From positions 1 through 38,582 of the forward strand of contig PABI01000072.1 in NCBI GenBank assembly GCA_002699125.1: DNA of 38,582 nucleotides. The letters run 5' to 3'. Below are positions 8,284 to 16,518 of this stretch, piece by piece. The translations under genes were made by a program, and so were the position numbers. The notes beneath the pieces are model-generated. The model made no database searches and was not told the DNA's origin. It saw only the letters and a list, made by a program, of their open reading frames with translations. Position 1 is the stretch's first letter; the number at the start of each line of letters is the position of its first letter. This DNA comes from Anaerolineaceae bacterium (GTDB lineage: Bacteria; Chloroflexota; Anaerolineae; Promineifilales; Promineifilaceae).

Positions 8284-8411
8284 AGGGCAGATTCTACCGT
8301 TTTACCCTGCCTATGCAATTGGCATTTTTAACTATTCAATTGTCAAGGTTCTTTTTCAGGCCTGGCAGGGTCTAATGACAATCCATACCAGCCTGTTTGT
8401 ATGGTCACAGT

Positions 8412-8447
8412 TGGGCCAGGTGTGCCAACTGTGCCAGGTGTGCCAAC
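8412..8447. repeat. Four tandem 9-bp iteron-like repeats, array A
   Basis: Four head-to-tail 9-mers follow the pattern TGTGCCARS (TGGGCCAGG, TGTGCCAAC, TGTGCCAGG, TGTGCCAAC). They lie just downstream of the primase-helicase stop codon and match array B at 8735-8770 in inverted orientation. This may be part of a replication origin. Confidence 0.75.
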
Positions 8448-8467
8448 CTCTCAGAGAGACTGGCCCG

Positions 8468-10729
8468 TTATTGGGTTAGCTGTTCCGGCAAGGCAATGCC
8501 GTAAGCCGTGGCCCAGCGCTTCAACTCATCCAGGGTCACCAACCAGTGCCGGCTTCCCCTACCTCCAGAGCGAGGCGGCTTCTTCAGGCGCATTTTGCGC
8601 AGCGTCAGGCCAATCTTGACGGTGGTTTGCTTGTCTAGTGTGAGCATCAGCTCATCAGCGGCCAGTTCATACACCAGGTCCACCAGCTGGCTTGCAGTGA
8701 AGAGCCAGTGCACCTTGCCCGCATACACCATATGGTTGGCACAGCTGGCACACCTGGCACAGTTGGCACAAAGTTCCAGCAAAGCACGCAGCACCAGGCT
8801 GGGGAAATCATCCGTCTCCAGCTGCGGCCGTTCCGCCTGATAATCCCAGGACAACTGCTCCAGCCGGTCCCACAACCCTTTACATCCCTCATCATCTAGC
8901 CAGCGAGCCACCGCCAGAATCGAGCGCCACGGCTCAAGGTTCCGCCCGGTCAGCCGCGCTTCCTGGTTGACCAGCCCCTCACATACCTTCACCACCGGCA
9001 GATTGAACAAACCCAGACACCACAAATCATCGATAAGCTGCCGCCGGTCATGGGGCCACAGCTTGCGCTCCAACGGGTCAGCATTGGCCCGGTACCGGTC
9101 TGGGGTGCGAATCTGGGGGATGATGATTGTCCGGCTGGCCAGGACATTGTCCGGCAGATGGATGGCCGAGAAGAGGCGGAAGGAGAAGGTGTTGACGTGC
9201 CGGGTCACCCAGTTCTGCTCGGCATCCTTCTCCTTCAAGGGAATGGTGCTGCCGCGCCGGTTGCCGGCTAACAACAATGCCCGTTTCTCCGAGCTGGTGC
9301 TGCGCGGGTCGGCCAGATCTTCGGCATCGTCGAAAGCCAATGTAGCCCCGTAATCGGCTAAATCCCGCAAGGCAGCAAAAGAACCGCTGGCCTGCACCAG
9401 GTAACCCAGATAAGCCAGCTCGGCCACAACCAACAAGAGCTGGGTCTTGCCGCTGCCCCGGTCGCCGTTGGGCCAGAGATAGCTGGTGACGGTGAAGGCA
9501 TCCAGAAACCAGGTAGCCAGAATGTAACAGGCCACTAACTCCGACATCGTCTCCTGGTCAGCCAGGGAGTGATCAAAGTCGATGAAGCGGTTGACCACAT
9601 CTTTCACCTGCTGGAAAACCAAAGCGGGTTTCGGTCGATACTTGGCTGCATACGCTTTCATCCCTTTTGCGGAAAGCAAGCGCTCAGGCAAAGGGATTTC
9701 CGGCAGATAAATCTCCAGCGGCAGCTTCTCCAATGGTTTTTCCCAACCGTCGCTGAAGACTGTGCCATCATTGCGCAGGATAAAGAGCCTTTGCTCGTGG
9801 CTCTGCAACGGCGGGTCATGGCGCACGATGGTGCCGTCTTTCTTCTGCGTTTCGCTGCGCGAGATTTTGACGTAGCACCAGGTAGCGGCATAAGAACGGC
9901 CGTTAATCAAAGACAACGGCCGTACCAGCCGGGCCGGCGCTTCGTCCAGCAGCTCCACCTTCGGCGGGGCTGCTTTTGGTTCCGGTCGCGGACCCTCGGA
10001 CAGGGCGATGAGGTCATCTATCCCTTTCCCGGTGGCTACCAGCCAATCATCAACGCCAGTCTTGCCGCTGTCTAGATGGGGCAGGTGAACATGGTGCACT
10101 ACTGCTCCCTTTCGCTTGAGATGGTCGGTAAACCGCTCCAGCGCCTGGCGCACGCCGTGTTTGGTCATCACGTCAGAGTCGAAGACGATATAAACTGGCC
10201 GTTTCTCCCAGGCGATGTAATCCAGGTCATTTGTGAACACAATGCCGCCATACTTGTTGCGCTGCTTCCAGTTCCAGACGCCGGTAAGGGCGATGGCACA
10301 GGCACCCAACGAAGCCAAAGCGTCTCCCTTCTTCTGCCCTTCGGTAATAAACAAAGGCACAGAGGGGTCCACCAGCTTCGGCTGGCAGACGGGTGGGCAA
10401 TCCACCCGCACCGGCTCCCCTTTAGGTTGCTCGTACTTGATGACCTGCTGCGGATGGGTGCCATCGTCCAGCCGTTTGCGCCGGTTTTCCACCACGCGGG
10501 GGTTATCCGGCCGGTAGATGGCCGGACCAGGCTGGCCATCGGTGGTGTGCAGTGGCAGCAGCAGGCCCGGTACCCGGCATTGGCTGAGCCCAAAATTCAG
10601 CTTAACGAGTTCGGCTTCATCGGTGATGGTGCGGTAGCCGCGGGCGGCTACCACCTCATCACTGATGCCTGACCCATCCCGCAGCATCGCCAGATGTTTT
10701 TCGGAAAGAGTCAGGGTCTTACTTGCCAT
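8468..10729 (-). CDS. Toprim primase-like / P-loop helicase replication protein (DUF3854-like)
   Basis: The 753-residue protein combines a Toprim-like region, with the acidic motif EGQKKGDAL at about residue 128 and DxD in VFDSD at about 183, and a C-terminal P-loop ATPase. The ATPase has Walker A GDRGSGKTQ at about 421-429 and a Walker B-like LAFDDAEDL. This layout is known from replication proteins of phages, plasmids and integrative elements, which prime and unwind DNA. A Cys-rich stretch near the end (CANCARCASC) is encoded by the 9-bp repeats of array B and may be an accident of the DNA repeat or a metal site. The start at 10729 has AAGGG upstream and overlaps the preceding small gene, so translation is probably coupled. 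Confidence 0.85.
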   Translation of the reverse strand: MASKTLTLSEKHLAMLRDGSGISDEVVAARGYRTITDEAELVKLNFGLSQCRVPGLLLPLHTTDGQPGPAIYRPDNPRVVENRRKRLDDGTHPQQVIKYEQPKGEPVRVDCPPVCQPKLVDPSVPLFITEGQKKGDALASLGACAIALTGVWNWKQRNKYGGIVFTNDLDYIAWEKRPVYIVFDSDVMTKHGVRQALERFTDHLKRKGAVVHHVHLPHLDSGKTGVDDWLVATGKGIDDLIALSEGPRPEPKAAPPKVELLDEAPARLVRPLSLINGRSYAATWCYVKISRSETQKKDGTIVRHDPPLQSHEQRLFILRNDGTVFSDGWEKPLEKLPLEIYLPEIPLPERLLSAKGMKAYAAKYRPKPALVFQQVKDVVNRFIDFDHSLADQETMSELVACYILATWFLDAFTVTSYLWPNGDRGSGKTQLLLVVAELAYLGYLVQASGSFAALRDLADYGATLAFDDAEDLADPRSTSSEKRALLLAGNRRGSTIPLKEKDAEQNWVTRHVNTFSFRLFSAIHLPDNVLASRTIIIPQIRTPDRYRANADPLERKLWPHDRRQLIDDLWCLGLFNLPVVKVCEGLVNQEARLTGRNLEPWRSILAVARWLDDEGCKGLWDRLEQLSWDYQAERPQLETDDFPSLVLRALLELCANCARCASCANHMVYAGKVHWLFTASQLVDLVYELAADELMLTLDKQTTVKIGLTLRKMRLKKPPRSGGRGSRHWLVTLDELKRWATAYGIALPEQLTQ
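8735..8770. repeat. Four tandem 9-bp iteron-like repeats, array B
   Basis: Read on the minus strand these are four perfect-length units, TGTGCCAAC, TGTGCCAGG, TGTGCCAGC and TGTGCCAAC. They are the same family as array A but opposite in direction and about 290 bp away, inside the 3' part of the replication gene. Confidence 0.8.
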
Positions 10730-10895
10730 GCGTGCCCTTTCGTTTCGACGGCCGTCGCCGCCGGACGGCGACATTGATGGGTTCATCCGGTTCACCCCAA
10801 TCGGGTGAAAGGATGATGGCATACACGCGGGCTAGCAGCTTGGCGCGTGCTTCTTTTAATACAGGGTCTATCCCATTAATTTCGACGCTTTCCAT
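10719..10895 (-). CDS. Small basic protein, 58 residues, coupled to replication gene
   Basis: The reading frame starts MESVEINGIDPVLKEARAKL and ends with a very basic tail (VAVRRRRPSKRKGTHGK). It begins inside the preceding RHH gene (27-28 base overlap), has AAGGAG upstream, and ends 11 bases inside the primase-helicase gene. The compact chain of overlaps supports a real, translationally coupled gene. I do not recognise a family. The basic tail suggests nucleic-acid or protein contact with the replication protein. Confidence 0.65.
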   Translation of the reverse strand: MESVEINGIDPVLKEARAKLLARVYAIILSPDWGEPDEPINVAVRRRRPSKRKGTHGK

Positions 10896-11098
10896 AGCTC
10901 ATCATCTCCTTTTTTCTTCTCAGATGGTTTTGGTCGCGGCGGGCGGGGGACCAGACCCAACTCCTCCGCTTTTTCCAGGGCGAGCACGCGCATTGTGTCG
11001 CTGCGCGAGCGGCGCAGGTGCCGGGCCAGCGCGTCGATAATCCGCAACTCACGCTCGGTGACTCTGGTGTGGACATAGGCATCTCGTTTTTCGTTCAT
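10868..11098 (-). CDS. Ribbon-helix-helix DNA-binding protein
   Basis: The 76-residue product has the ribbon-helix-helix pattern (AYVHTRVTERELRIIDALAR, then HLRRSRSDTMRVLALEKAEE) of CopG/Arc-type repressors, followed by a basic C-terminal tail. GGAGGT precedes ATG 11098. It heads a three-gene overlapping unit with the 58-residue protein and the replication protein. Six short AATTGACA-like repeats lie just upstream (11183-11240). RHH proteins commonly bind such tandem sites, so plasmid-style autoregulation of replication genes is inferred. Confidence 0.8.
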   Translation of the reverse strand: MNEKRDAYVHTRVTERELRIIDALARHLRRSRSDTMRVLALEKAEELGLVPRPPRPKPSEKKKGDDELWKASKLMG

Positions 11099-11149
11099 GT
11101 GAACCTCCATTGGGTGGCAGATAGATTTGGTTGGGGCCACCTGTCAACC

Positions 11150-11178
11150 AAAATAGCAGGGCAATGAGTCACTGTCAT
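11150..11178 (-). promoter_or_regulatory. Candidate promoter of the RHH-replication operon
   Basis: On the minus strand ATGACA (11173-11178) and TATTTT (11150-11155) are 17 bases apart and precede the RHH gene. A second option uses TTGACA at 11142-11147 with a poor -10. Confidence 0.45.
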
Positions 11179-11182
11179 CCGA

Positions 11183-11240
11183 AATTGACACAATTGACAA
11201 AGTTGATCCAAAGTTGATCAAATTGACACTGGAATTGACA
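11183..11240. repeat. Six short direct repeats (AATTGACA family) upstream of RHH gene
   Basis: Units begin at 11183, 11192, 11201, 11212, 11221 and 11233. Four read AATTGACA and two read AGTTGATC. Spacing is 9-12 bases, about one helical turn. They directly abut the promoter of the RHH-replication genes and look like an operator array or origin iterons. Confidence 0.75.
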
Positions 11241-11282
11241 AAGCAACACGATAAACTGGATTGCATCGAGGGCACACCGCAC

Positions 11283-11316
11283 AAAAAACGCCCCACGAGG
11301 CAAATCGTGAGGCGTT
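11283..11316 (-). terminator. Intrinsic terminator of the 467-residue gene
   Basis: On the minus strand AACGCCTCACGA and TCGTGGGGCGTT form a stem with one mismatch, followed by TTTTTT, 35 bases after the stop of the upstream gene. Confidence 0.85.
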
Positions 11317-11350
11317 GGCAATGCAGCAAAAAGGGGCACACGCAGCTAAT

Positions 11351-12754
11351 TCAATGGAGACCTGTTCCCTTTTCCCTCGAATCCCTTTCATCTTGGGCCT
11401 GGTGGGGGCGTCGGTTTTCAGTGGTTTTGTCCTCCTCCTTTCCAGCCGACGTCACCACTGCCCATGCTTCCTTCGACAAACTGTAATAGAGCGTCGAGAG
11501 TATCTCCGAGATTTCCGCTTCAGTGTGACCAGAATGATGATGTAACCAGGTGACCACGTTCCAGCGATACCGGATATCGTGCCAATGCGTTACCAATTCT
11601 GGAATCTTAAGGAAGGTGTTGCGGCTGGGCACGAGTCGGCTGTCGAACGTATCCATACGTGGTATGACGCCCGTCTCGTCAATCTGACGCTGTCGTTCCG
11701 CGACCATGATGCAGATGTTGGACAGTGTTTGGGGATAGAGGCGCGGCGGCTTCATGGCGCGATACAGTTGCAATTCATCCTCCGATGGCACGGGAATGGT
11801 CTGTGGCTGTGGGTCATCCTCGTTATCTTCCTCTTCCGGCTGGGCGTCTTCCTCTTCTAGACCCTCTAACTCGTTTCCGTCCCCACCCTCCTCAGTGGCC
11901 CGAAACCTATTCTCGCTATGCAGCAGATCCTTCTCCTCGACTTTCTGAATTTGCCAATCTGGTGGCTGGGCCAGTGGCGCTTTGTCATCTGCATAAGTGA
12001 TTATTACCTTGGCAGTGTTTGCCTCAACGACCGCTGTCTCATTACAGTGTCCCGCGACATCGTTTGCTGCATCACACTCTGGCACCTCAACGAACTCAGG
12101 CAACGGCCGAACCGTGTCGCAAGCGACCCCATTGAGGGAGTTTTCCGCTGGCAATGTGGGCAAGGTATCGGGAAGCAGCACCTGGTACAAAAGATCCATA
12201 TACCGTTGCAAGAGACCATACAGCTCGTCCAGACCCTCCAGAGGGGCAGAGTCTGTCCAGCCGATGAAAACGCGCAGCATGGTTTGCGCCGGGGATATCT
12301 CGGCAAAATGCAGCCGTGCCAGGAGCACATCTTCCGGATGCACATTCGGATCCGGCAGGTCCACGCAGGGTATTTGTCCCTGCGACGAGTAAAACAGCTC
12401 CAGCACCACTTCATCAATGGTTTGCTCGGCACGGTTCAGATGGCGAAACAGCTGGAGGTGATAGCCCACCCTATCCATGAAGCGCGAGAGCCGATTGTTG
12501 GTTCGCACCAGATGGCCGCTGCGCCACAGGAAGGAGGCTATGGTATAGCTGGAAACACGACAGACGGAGAGCATCGTATTGGGTACCCTTACAGATATGG
12601 GATGCCGCCGGGGAATAAGTAAGGTCTTTTTATCAATGAGCATAGCAAACAATTGGAGCGCTTGCTCCCGACTGCAGGGCAGGACATAGTCCAGCCGCTC
12701 CTGGGCAGGTGCAGAACAGCCCAGCGTGTAACAGTTTAGGTATTGTCCTATCAT
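11351..12754 (-). CDS. Unrecognised 467-residue element protein with acidic linker
   Basis: I do not recognise a family. The N-terminal 200 residues are folded-looking and Leu/Arg-rich. Residues about 285-325 form a strongly acidic low-complexity linker (GLEEEDAQPEEEDNEDDPQP). The C-terminal 130 residues contain a possible helix-turn-helix (LHHHSGHTEAEISEILSTLY) and end in a basic, hydrophilic tail. The start at 12754 uses GGAG; an upstream TTG start is possible. It lies between the mobilisation and replication modules and has its own terminator. A DNA-binding structural or replication accessory role is a guess from position only. Confidence 0.7.
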   Translation of the reverse strand: MIGQYLNCYTLGCSAPAQERLDYVLPCSREQALQLFAMLIDKKTLLIPRRHPISVRVPNTMLSVCRVSSYTIASFLWRSGHLVRTNNRLSRFMDRVGYHLQLFRHLNRAEQTIDEVVLELFYSSQGQIPCVDLPDPNVHPEDVLLARLHFAEISPAQTMLRVFIGWTDSAPLEGLDELYGLLQRYMDLLYQVLLPDTLPTLPAENSLNGVACDTVRPLPEFVEVPECDAANDVAGHCNETAVVEANTAKVIITYADDKAPLAQPPDWQIQKVEEKDLLHSENRFRATEEGGDGNELEGLEEEDAQPEEEDNEDDPQPQTIPVPSEDELQLYRAMKPPRLYPQTLSNICIMVAERQRQIDETGVIPRMDTFDSRLVPSRNTFLKIPELVTHWHDIRYRWNVVTWLHHHSGHTEAEISEILSTLYYSLSKEAWAVVTSAGKEEDKTTENRRPHQAQDERDSREKGTGLH

Positions 12755-12802
12755 TTTTTTCTCCAATTCAATACAGATAGTTCTTCACAATCATTTTTTT
12801 TG

Positions 12803-12857
12803 ATGCCCCCACAACCAAACCAACATTCAATGCCCGATGATCTGGCTGCGGGGGCAT
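12803..12857. repeat. Inverted repeat between TraG-like and 467-residue genes
   Basis: ATGCCCCCACA (12803-12813) pairs with TGCGGGGGCAT (12847-12857), with one mismatch, across a 33-base loop. A T-run lies only on the outer left side (12794-12801). It sits after the TraG-like stop and in the leader of the next gene. Confidence 0.5.
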
Positions 12858-12864
12858 TCCTCTC

Positions 12865-14475
12865 CTAACGGAATTTGGTGCGTACGATGTTCAGGGATTT
12901 TTCGGATGCTTCATCCTCTTCTCCCGGTGGTTCTGGCCGGCTTTCGGGTGGAACGACTGGCTCCGGCAAAACGGCCGTTTCCCCCGCTCCCAATTCCTTC
13001 TTTGCTGCCGCCGTATCTTTCTCAGCCGGATCGGCCATCGCCCCCTTGTCTATCAGCGCCGCCTGGATTTGCATCGTGAACGATGGCAGCAGGGGTAACC
13101 ATTTGTCGTAGGATCGGGGCTTTGCTCCTGGCGTTGGCAGCAGCGGCGGTTGGCGCTGGGGGAAATCTTCGGGCAGCTTCACCGGTTGACCCAGGAACAC
13201 GTACGGCCGTTCCTGTCGGGTGACTAACAGCAGCGCCTCGTCTGCCCAGCCCAGCACTTCTTCAGCCGAGAGCGCTGGCACGAGCTCCCCCGATTTGTCC
13301 AGGCTTGTCCCATAGCGGGTCGAGATGTGTACGGCCGTTTCCCGGTCCCGTGGCACATACCAGAGCTGGTGGCCAAACTGGCCGGCCAGCGTCTCCCCAG
13401 AACCAGTTGGGGTCAGGGCGTCCAGGGCAGTGAGCGATGGCGCGGTCAGGACAACCGTGATGCCATAGTCTGAAGCAGTGGTCAGAAATTGGGTGAAGTG
13501 AGGCAGACGGTTGGCCAGCGCCGCATCCAGCACCAACAACAGGGGCCGGCCACCACCGAAGGTTTGGTGGGCGAGCAGCTGGCTGTGAACGATGGCGGCA
13601 ACCAATCCGGCCATTTCTGCCATCTGGCTTGTGGTATAGGTTAGATACAGCGTCTTCTTTTCCCGGAACCATTGCTCGGGCACAACTCCCTCGCTGACTG
13701 GCGGTAGGGCAAAGGTGGCGTACGCTTCCTGGTAGCGCCACAGCTGGTGGCTGAACCAGGAAAACGCCTGCACGGTCGCCTCATCGTAGATGGCCAGTTG
13801 GGGCGGCTGTCCTTTGCTGAAGTGGCGCACGTGCAGCCGGGCTTGGGGCACCGTCTCCAGCGCGGCCAATGCGCTGAGCATATCTGTCAGGGCAACATCC
13901 AGGAGCAGCTGGAACGGATTGCACTTGTGCGCCAGACTGTAAAACCCGATCGCACAAAACAGCGACACGGTACGGTTTGTTGCGGTATGATTCGCGTCTG
14001 AAGAGGAATCTGCCTGAGATAGCTCTGGCATGAGCAGTTGGTGCAGCTGGAAAGCGACTTCTTCATGCCAGAGACGGAGCAGGTTATTGAACCGCAGCCG
14101 GTAGCCGGGGTGGGCGTACACCACTCCATACAGCGCCTGGCGGAAAGCGGCCGTTTGCCGGTACAGTTGCCCATCCGGGTCCACGACGAGCGCCGCGCCG
14201 GGCCAATGGCTCAAGGTAAGGCGCAGCTGTTCCCGCCACAAGCTGCCTGGTGGGGCAACGATGAGGAGGTGGCCCCGGTTTTCGGCCGTGGCGTAAACCG
14301 TGGGCGTCGCGCCGTGGGAGACGGGCAATCTGGCCAGAGGCATCTCGCCGCTGTCAGGCAGGCGGGAGGCTGCTTCGTTGGCTGTTAGCCGCCCCTGGGC
14401 CAGACGATGCTGCTTTTGCCGGCGGGCGAGCTGCCAGGATTGGGTGAAGGTTTGGAGGTGGAGGTTCTTTGGCAT
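12865..14475 (-). CDS. TraG/VirD4-like coupling-protein homologue lacking Walker A lysine
   Basis: The 536-residue protein follows the TraG/TraD plan. The nucleotide-binding start reads LLIVAPPGSLWREQL in place of a GxxxxGKT loop. It continues WPGAALVVDPDGQLYRQTAAFR, the region matching the family's WPGSVVVxDxKGEL. A Walker B-like LLLVLDAALANRLPHFTQFL and a YGITVVLTAPSLTALD stretch follow. Family members are hexameric ATPases bringing relaxase-bound DNA to a type IV channel. Without the P-loop Gly-Lys-Thr this copy is unlikely to hydrolyse ATP in the usual way. No N-terminal membrane anchor is seen. The start at 14475, four bases after the relaxase stop, replaces a longer frame running back through the relaxase gene. 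A Pro/Glu-rich tail ends the protein. Confidence 0.75.
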   Translation of the reverse strand: MPKNLHLQTFTQSWQLARRQKQHRLAQGRLTANEAASRLPDSGEMPLARLPVSHGATPTVYATAENRGHLLIVAPPGSLWREQLRLTLSHWPGAALVVDPDGQLYRQTAAFRQALYGVVYAHPGYRLRFNNLLRLWHEEVAFQLHQLLMPELSQADSSSDANHTATNRTVSLFCAIGFYSLAHKCNPFQLLLDVALTDMLSALAALETVPQARLHVRHFSKGQPPQLAIYDEATVQAFSWFSHQLWRYQEAYATFALPPVSEGVVPEQWFREKKTLYLTYTTSQMAEMAGLVAAIVHSQLLAHQTFGGGRPLLLVLDAALANRLPHFTQFLTTASDYGITVVLTAPSLTALDALTPTGSGETLAGQFGHQLWYVPRDRETAVHISTRYGTSLDKSGELVPALSAEEVLGWADEALLLVTRQERPYVFLGQPVKLPEDFPQRQPPLLPTPGAKPRSYDKWLPLLPSFTMQIQAALIDKGAMADPAEKDTAAAKKELGAGETAVLPEPVVPPESRPEPPGEEDEASEKSLNIVRTKFR

Positions 14476-14479
14476 ACGG

Positions 14480-15235
14480 TTACAGCTCCAATCCCCAACC
14501 CTGCTGGGCTGAGGTACGTTCCAGAGCAGTTTCTGCCAGTTCTGCTTCCAGCTGCTCATCCAATTGGGTCGCCTGCTCGCGTGTCGCTCCATCCTGCGCC
14601 CGATCTGCTGGCTGCTGCACCAGCTCCACTTCCTGCTGCAACTGGTTGCTTCGAGATCGCTTGCCAACAGCAACTTCCTGCACCAAACCTGCTTCTTGCT
14701 GCAAGGCGGCTGCTCTGTCTTGCTCTAGTACCTGCTCCAGCTGCAACTCCCGGGCCGCAGCCTGCTCGCGTTCCAGCGCCTGCCGCACACCGTGCCACCA
14801 CGCCTGAAACGCTTCCGACTTGATGTGCACCTCCTGCTGGCTAAAGGCCAGGGCATGGGCGTGGGGGTAGCGTGTGTCCTCGTGAGGAATAAGTCGCCAT
14901 TCGGAGAAAAGAGGGCCGCCAGCGGCCATTGCCCGGTTGAACGCCTCTGGTGTCAGCTCCGTCTCCTTGACCGAGAGAATGAACTGGTGGGTCAGCTCGT
15001 GGCTCATCCCTTGCTGCCGCACCCATTGCAGCACTTCTTCATGGCTGCATTGACGCCCATCCTGGTCCAGCCATTGGCCCCGCTGCGGCCGTATTTCCTG
15101 CTCCTTTTCCCGGCCGCGACCCAGAGCAAAGTATTGGGCCAGCTTGCGCGCCTTGGTGGCGGAGCGACGTCCCGTTGGCGTGCGGTTGGTGAGCCAATCC
15201 ATGCGGACGATGTTGGTAGTCTTGGATTTACTCAT
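14480..15235 (-). CDS. Small relaxase-like mobilisation protein
   Basis: The 251-residue protein contains the three-histidine metal motif of MobA/VirD2-type relaxases in HEDTRYPHAHALAF (about residues 118-131). It is preceded by an upstream region with Tyr35 (KLAQYFALGRGREK) that could be the nicking tyrosine, and by FILSVKETELTPEAFNRAM, matching the conserved region between motifs. Relaxases nick oriT and pilot single-stranded DNA. Residues 140-251 are a Gln/Glu-rich coiled coil rather than a helicase or primase. It overlaps the RHH gene by eight bases and is followed at once by the TraG-like gene, forming a mobilisation operon. The active-site assignment is by motif only. Confidence 0.72.
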   Translation of the reverse strand: MSKSKTTNIVRMDWLTNRTPTGRRSATKARKLAQYFALGRGREKEQEIRPQRGQWLDQDGRQCSHEEVLQWVRQQGMSHELTHQFILSVKETELTPEAFNRAMAAGGPLFSEWRLIPHEDTRYPHAHALAFSQQEVHIKSEAFQAWWHGVRQALEREQAAARELQLEQVLEQDRAAALQQEAGLVQEVAVGKRSRSNQLQQEVELVQQPADRAQDGATREQATQLDEQLEAELAETALERTSAQQGWGLEL

Positions 15236-15764
15236 CTGTTTCCACCTCCTCGGCCGAAACCACGTCTACTGCCTCACCTTGCAGCTGGAAGACCAGCTCC
15301 CGCAGCGGCTTCTTGAGCAGGGCACGCTGCCGGTCGCGGGCGACGGTGCGCATATCTATATAGACGGCGCGGATACGGCCGTCTTGGGTGGTCCGGTCTC
15401 CCTGGCCAACGGCCATGATTTCCTCGAAGTTTTGCGGATGGCTTGCCGCCTCCTGCCGAATTTGTTGGAGCAGCAACATCGTGGTCAGGTCGTGGGCCAT
15501 GGCGGCTTCGGCTGCGGCCAGCAGTCCCAGCTTGGCAATCCGGTTGAATTGGCGCTGCATGCCTTTCTCCACGCTACTATGGATGAGGGGAATGAGCAGA
15601 GCAGTCAGGTCGGCCTCCATGCCGACGAGCGCCAACGTCTCGATGGCGGCACTGAAGGTCATCTGGTGCTTCTTGGCAAAGGTTTGAATCTGTTCCCGAC
15701 CGGCATCGGTCAGGGTGATCGTTTTCTTGCGGGTGGTCCCGCTTCGTTCTTGTAGATTAAGCAT
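15228..15764 (-). CDS. Ribbon-helix-helix relaxosome accessory protein (MobC-like)
   Basis: The 178-residue protein starts with a ribbon-helix-helix (KKTITLTDAGREQIQTFAKK, then HQMTFSAAIETLALVGMEAD). A helical region and a C-terminal half with no recognised domain follow. GAGGAG precedes ATG 15764. It is the first gene of the relaxase and TraG-like operon, the usual place for an oriT-binding accessory factor that is also an autorepressor. Confidence 0.7.
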   Translation of the reverse strand: MLNLQERSGTTRKKTITLTDAGREQIQTFAKKHQMTFSAAIETLALVGMEADLTALLIPLIHSSVEKGMQRQFNRIAKLGLLAAAEAAMAHDLTTMLLLQQIRQEAASHPQNFEEIMAVGQGDRTTQDGRIRAVYIDMRTVARDRQRALLKKPLRELVFQLQGEAVDVVSAEEVETDE

Positions 15765-15930
15765 GATAATCTCCTCATGTTTGATCCGGGACTACTGCCC
15801 GGAGTTTCTCTGGAAGTTGATTGTTGGGTGCCTAAACAGGCAGCGGCGGGCGCGAACATGACAAAGCCCACTGCCCGGCAACGGCCGTCAGGCTATGGAT
15901 ATTTTGTTACTGGAGAAACGTGAGGAGAGA

Positions 15931-16446
15931 TTAGGGAGCGAGAAGTAAGTTAGCCCGCTGGAACAAGCCAAGGGGCGCTTTGCCAACCGGCCACAGCGCC
16001 GGGGGACGCTTTGCTAGCCGGTGGCGCAGCTGGAGGGTGAAAGCGATAATTCTGGCTTGGATAACATTTTGCTGCCAGGCTTGCAGCATACGGGGCAATG
16101 CGTCTGCCGCCGGCGGTCGTCGACCAGCGCGGCAAAAATGGCTGGCCAGCACGCGCCAGGCGAATAGGGTGGCGCGCCAGTAGTGATATTTGAGGAGGGC
16201 CAGCAGAAGGCAAGGCAGCATAAGCGCGCCACTTAAGAAGGCAAGCTCATCTATGATGTCCAGCAGCGACAGCCAGTGGATTGTTTTGTTTTGTAAGACG
16301 GAAAGGAGGGTGATGCAGAAAAGCACGCCGAACAGGGCCAGCAAAATGGCGGCAGCAGCCTCTTGCAAAAGGCTGAGCGCTTGCTCCAGATGGCGCTGCT
16401 TTTCACGAAAAAATACAGTTTTAACTCTGAGTGCTATTGTCAGCAT
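15931..16446 (-). CDS. Small membrane protein
   Basis: The 171-residue protein has two clear hydrophobic segments at about residues 30-52 (ILLALFGVLFCITLLSVL) and 65-85 (LAFLSGALMLPCLLLALL), then an arginine-rich cytoplasmic-looking tail. I chose ATG 16446 with AAAGG upstream; the frame is open 24 codons further. Family unknown. Its place next to mobilisation genes suggests an envelope function of the element. Confidence 0.55.
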   Translation of the reverse strand: MLTIALRVKTVFFREKQRHLEQALSLLQEAAAAILLALFGVLFCITLLSVLQNKTIHWLSLLDIIDELAFLSGALMLPCLLLALLKYHYWRATLFAWRVLASHFCRAGRRPPAADALPRMLQAWQQNVIQARIIAFTLQLRHRLAKRPPALWPVGKAPLGLFQRANLLLAP

Positions 16447-16518
16447 GCAAACCTTTATGGTGCACCCGTTTGTTGCGATTACGGGCGAAAATATGCCACA
16501 AACCGGGAAATCGGGCAA

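Noticed and set aside
8735..8770. CANCARCASC as a functional zinc finger
   Set aside because: The DNA repeat explains the pattern and recurs non-coding at 8412-8447; a metal site cannot be argued from it alone.
14476..14673. N-terminal extension of the TraG-like protein
   Set aside because: It reads through the relaxase gene in another frame; the ATG at 14475 follows the relaxase stop and has GGAG nearby.
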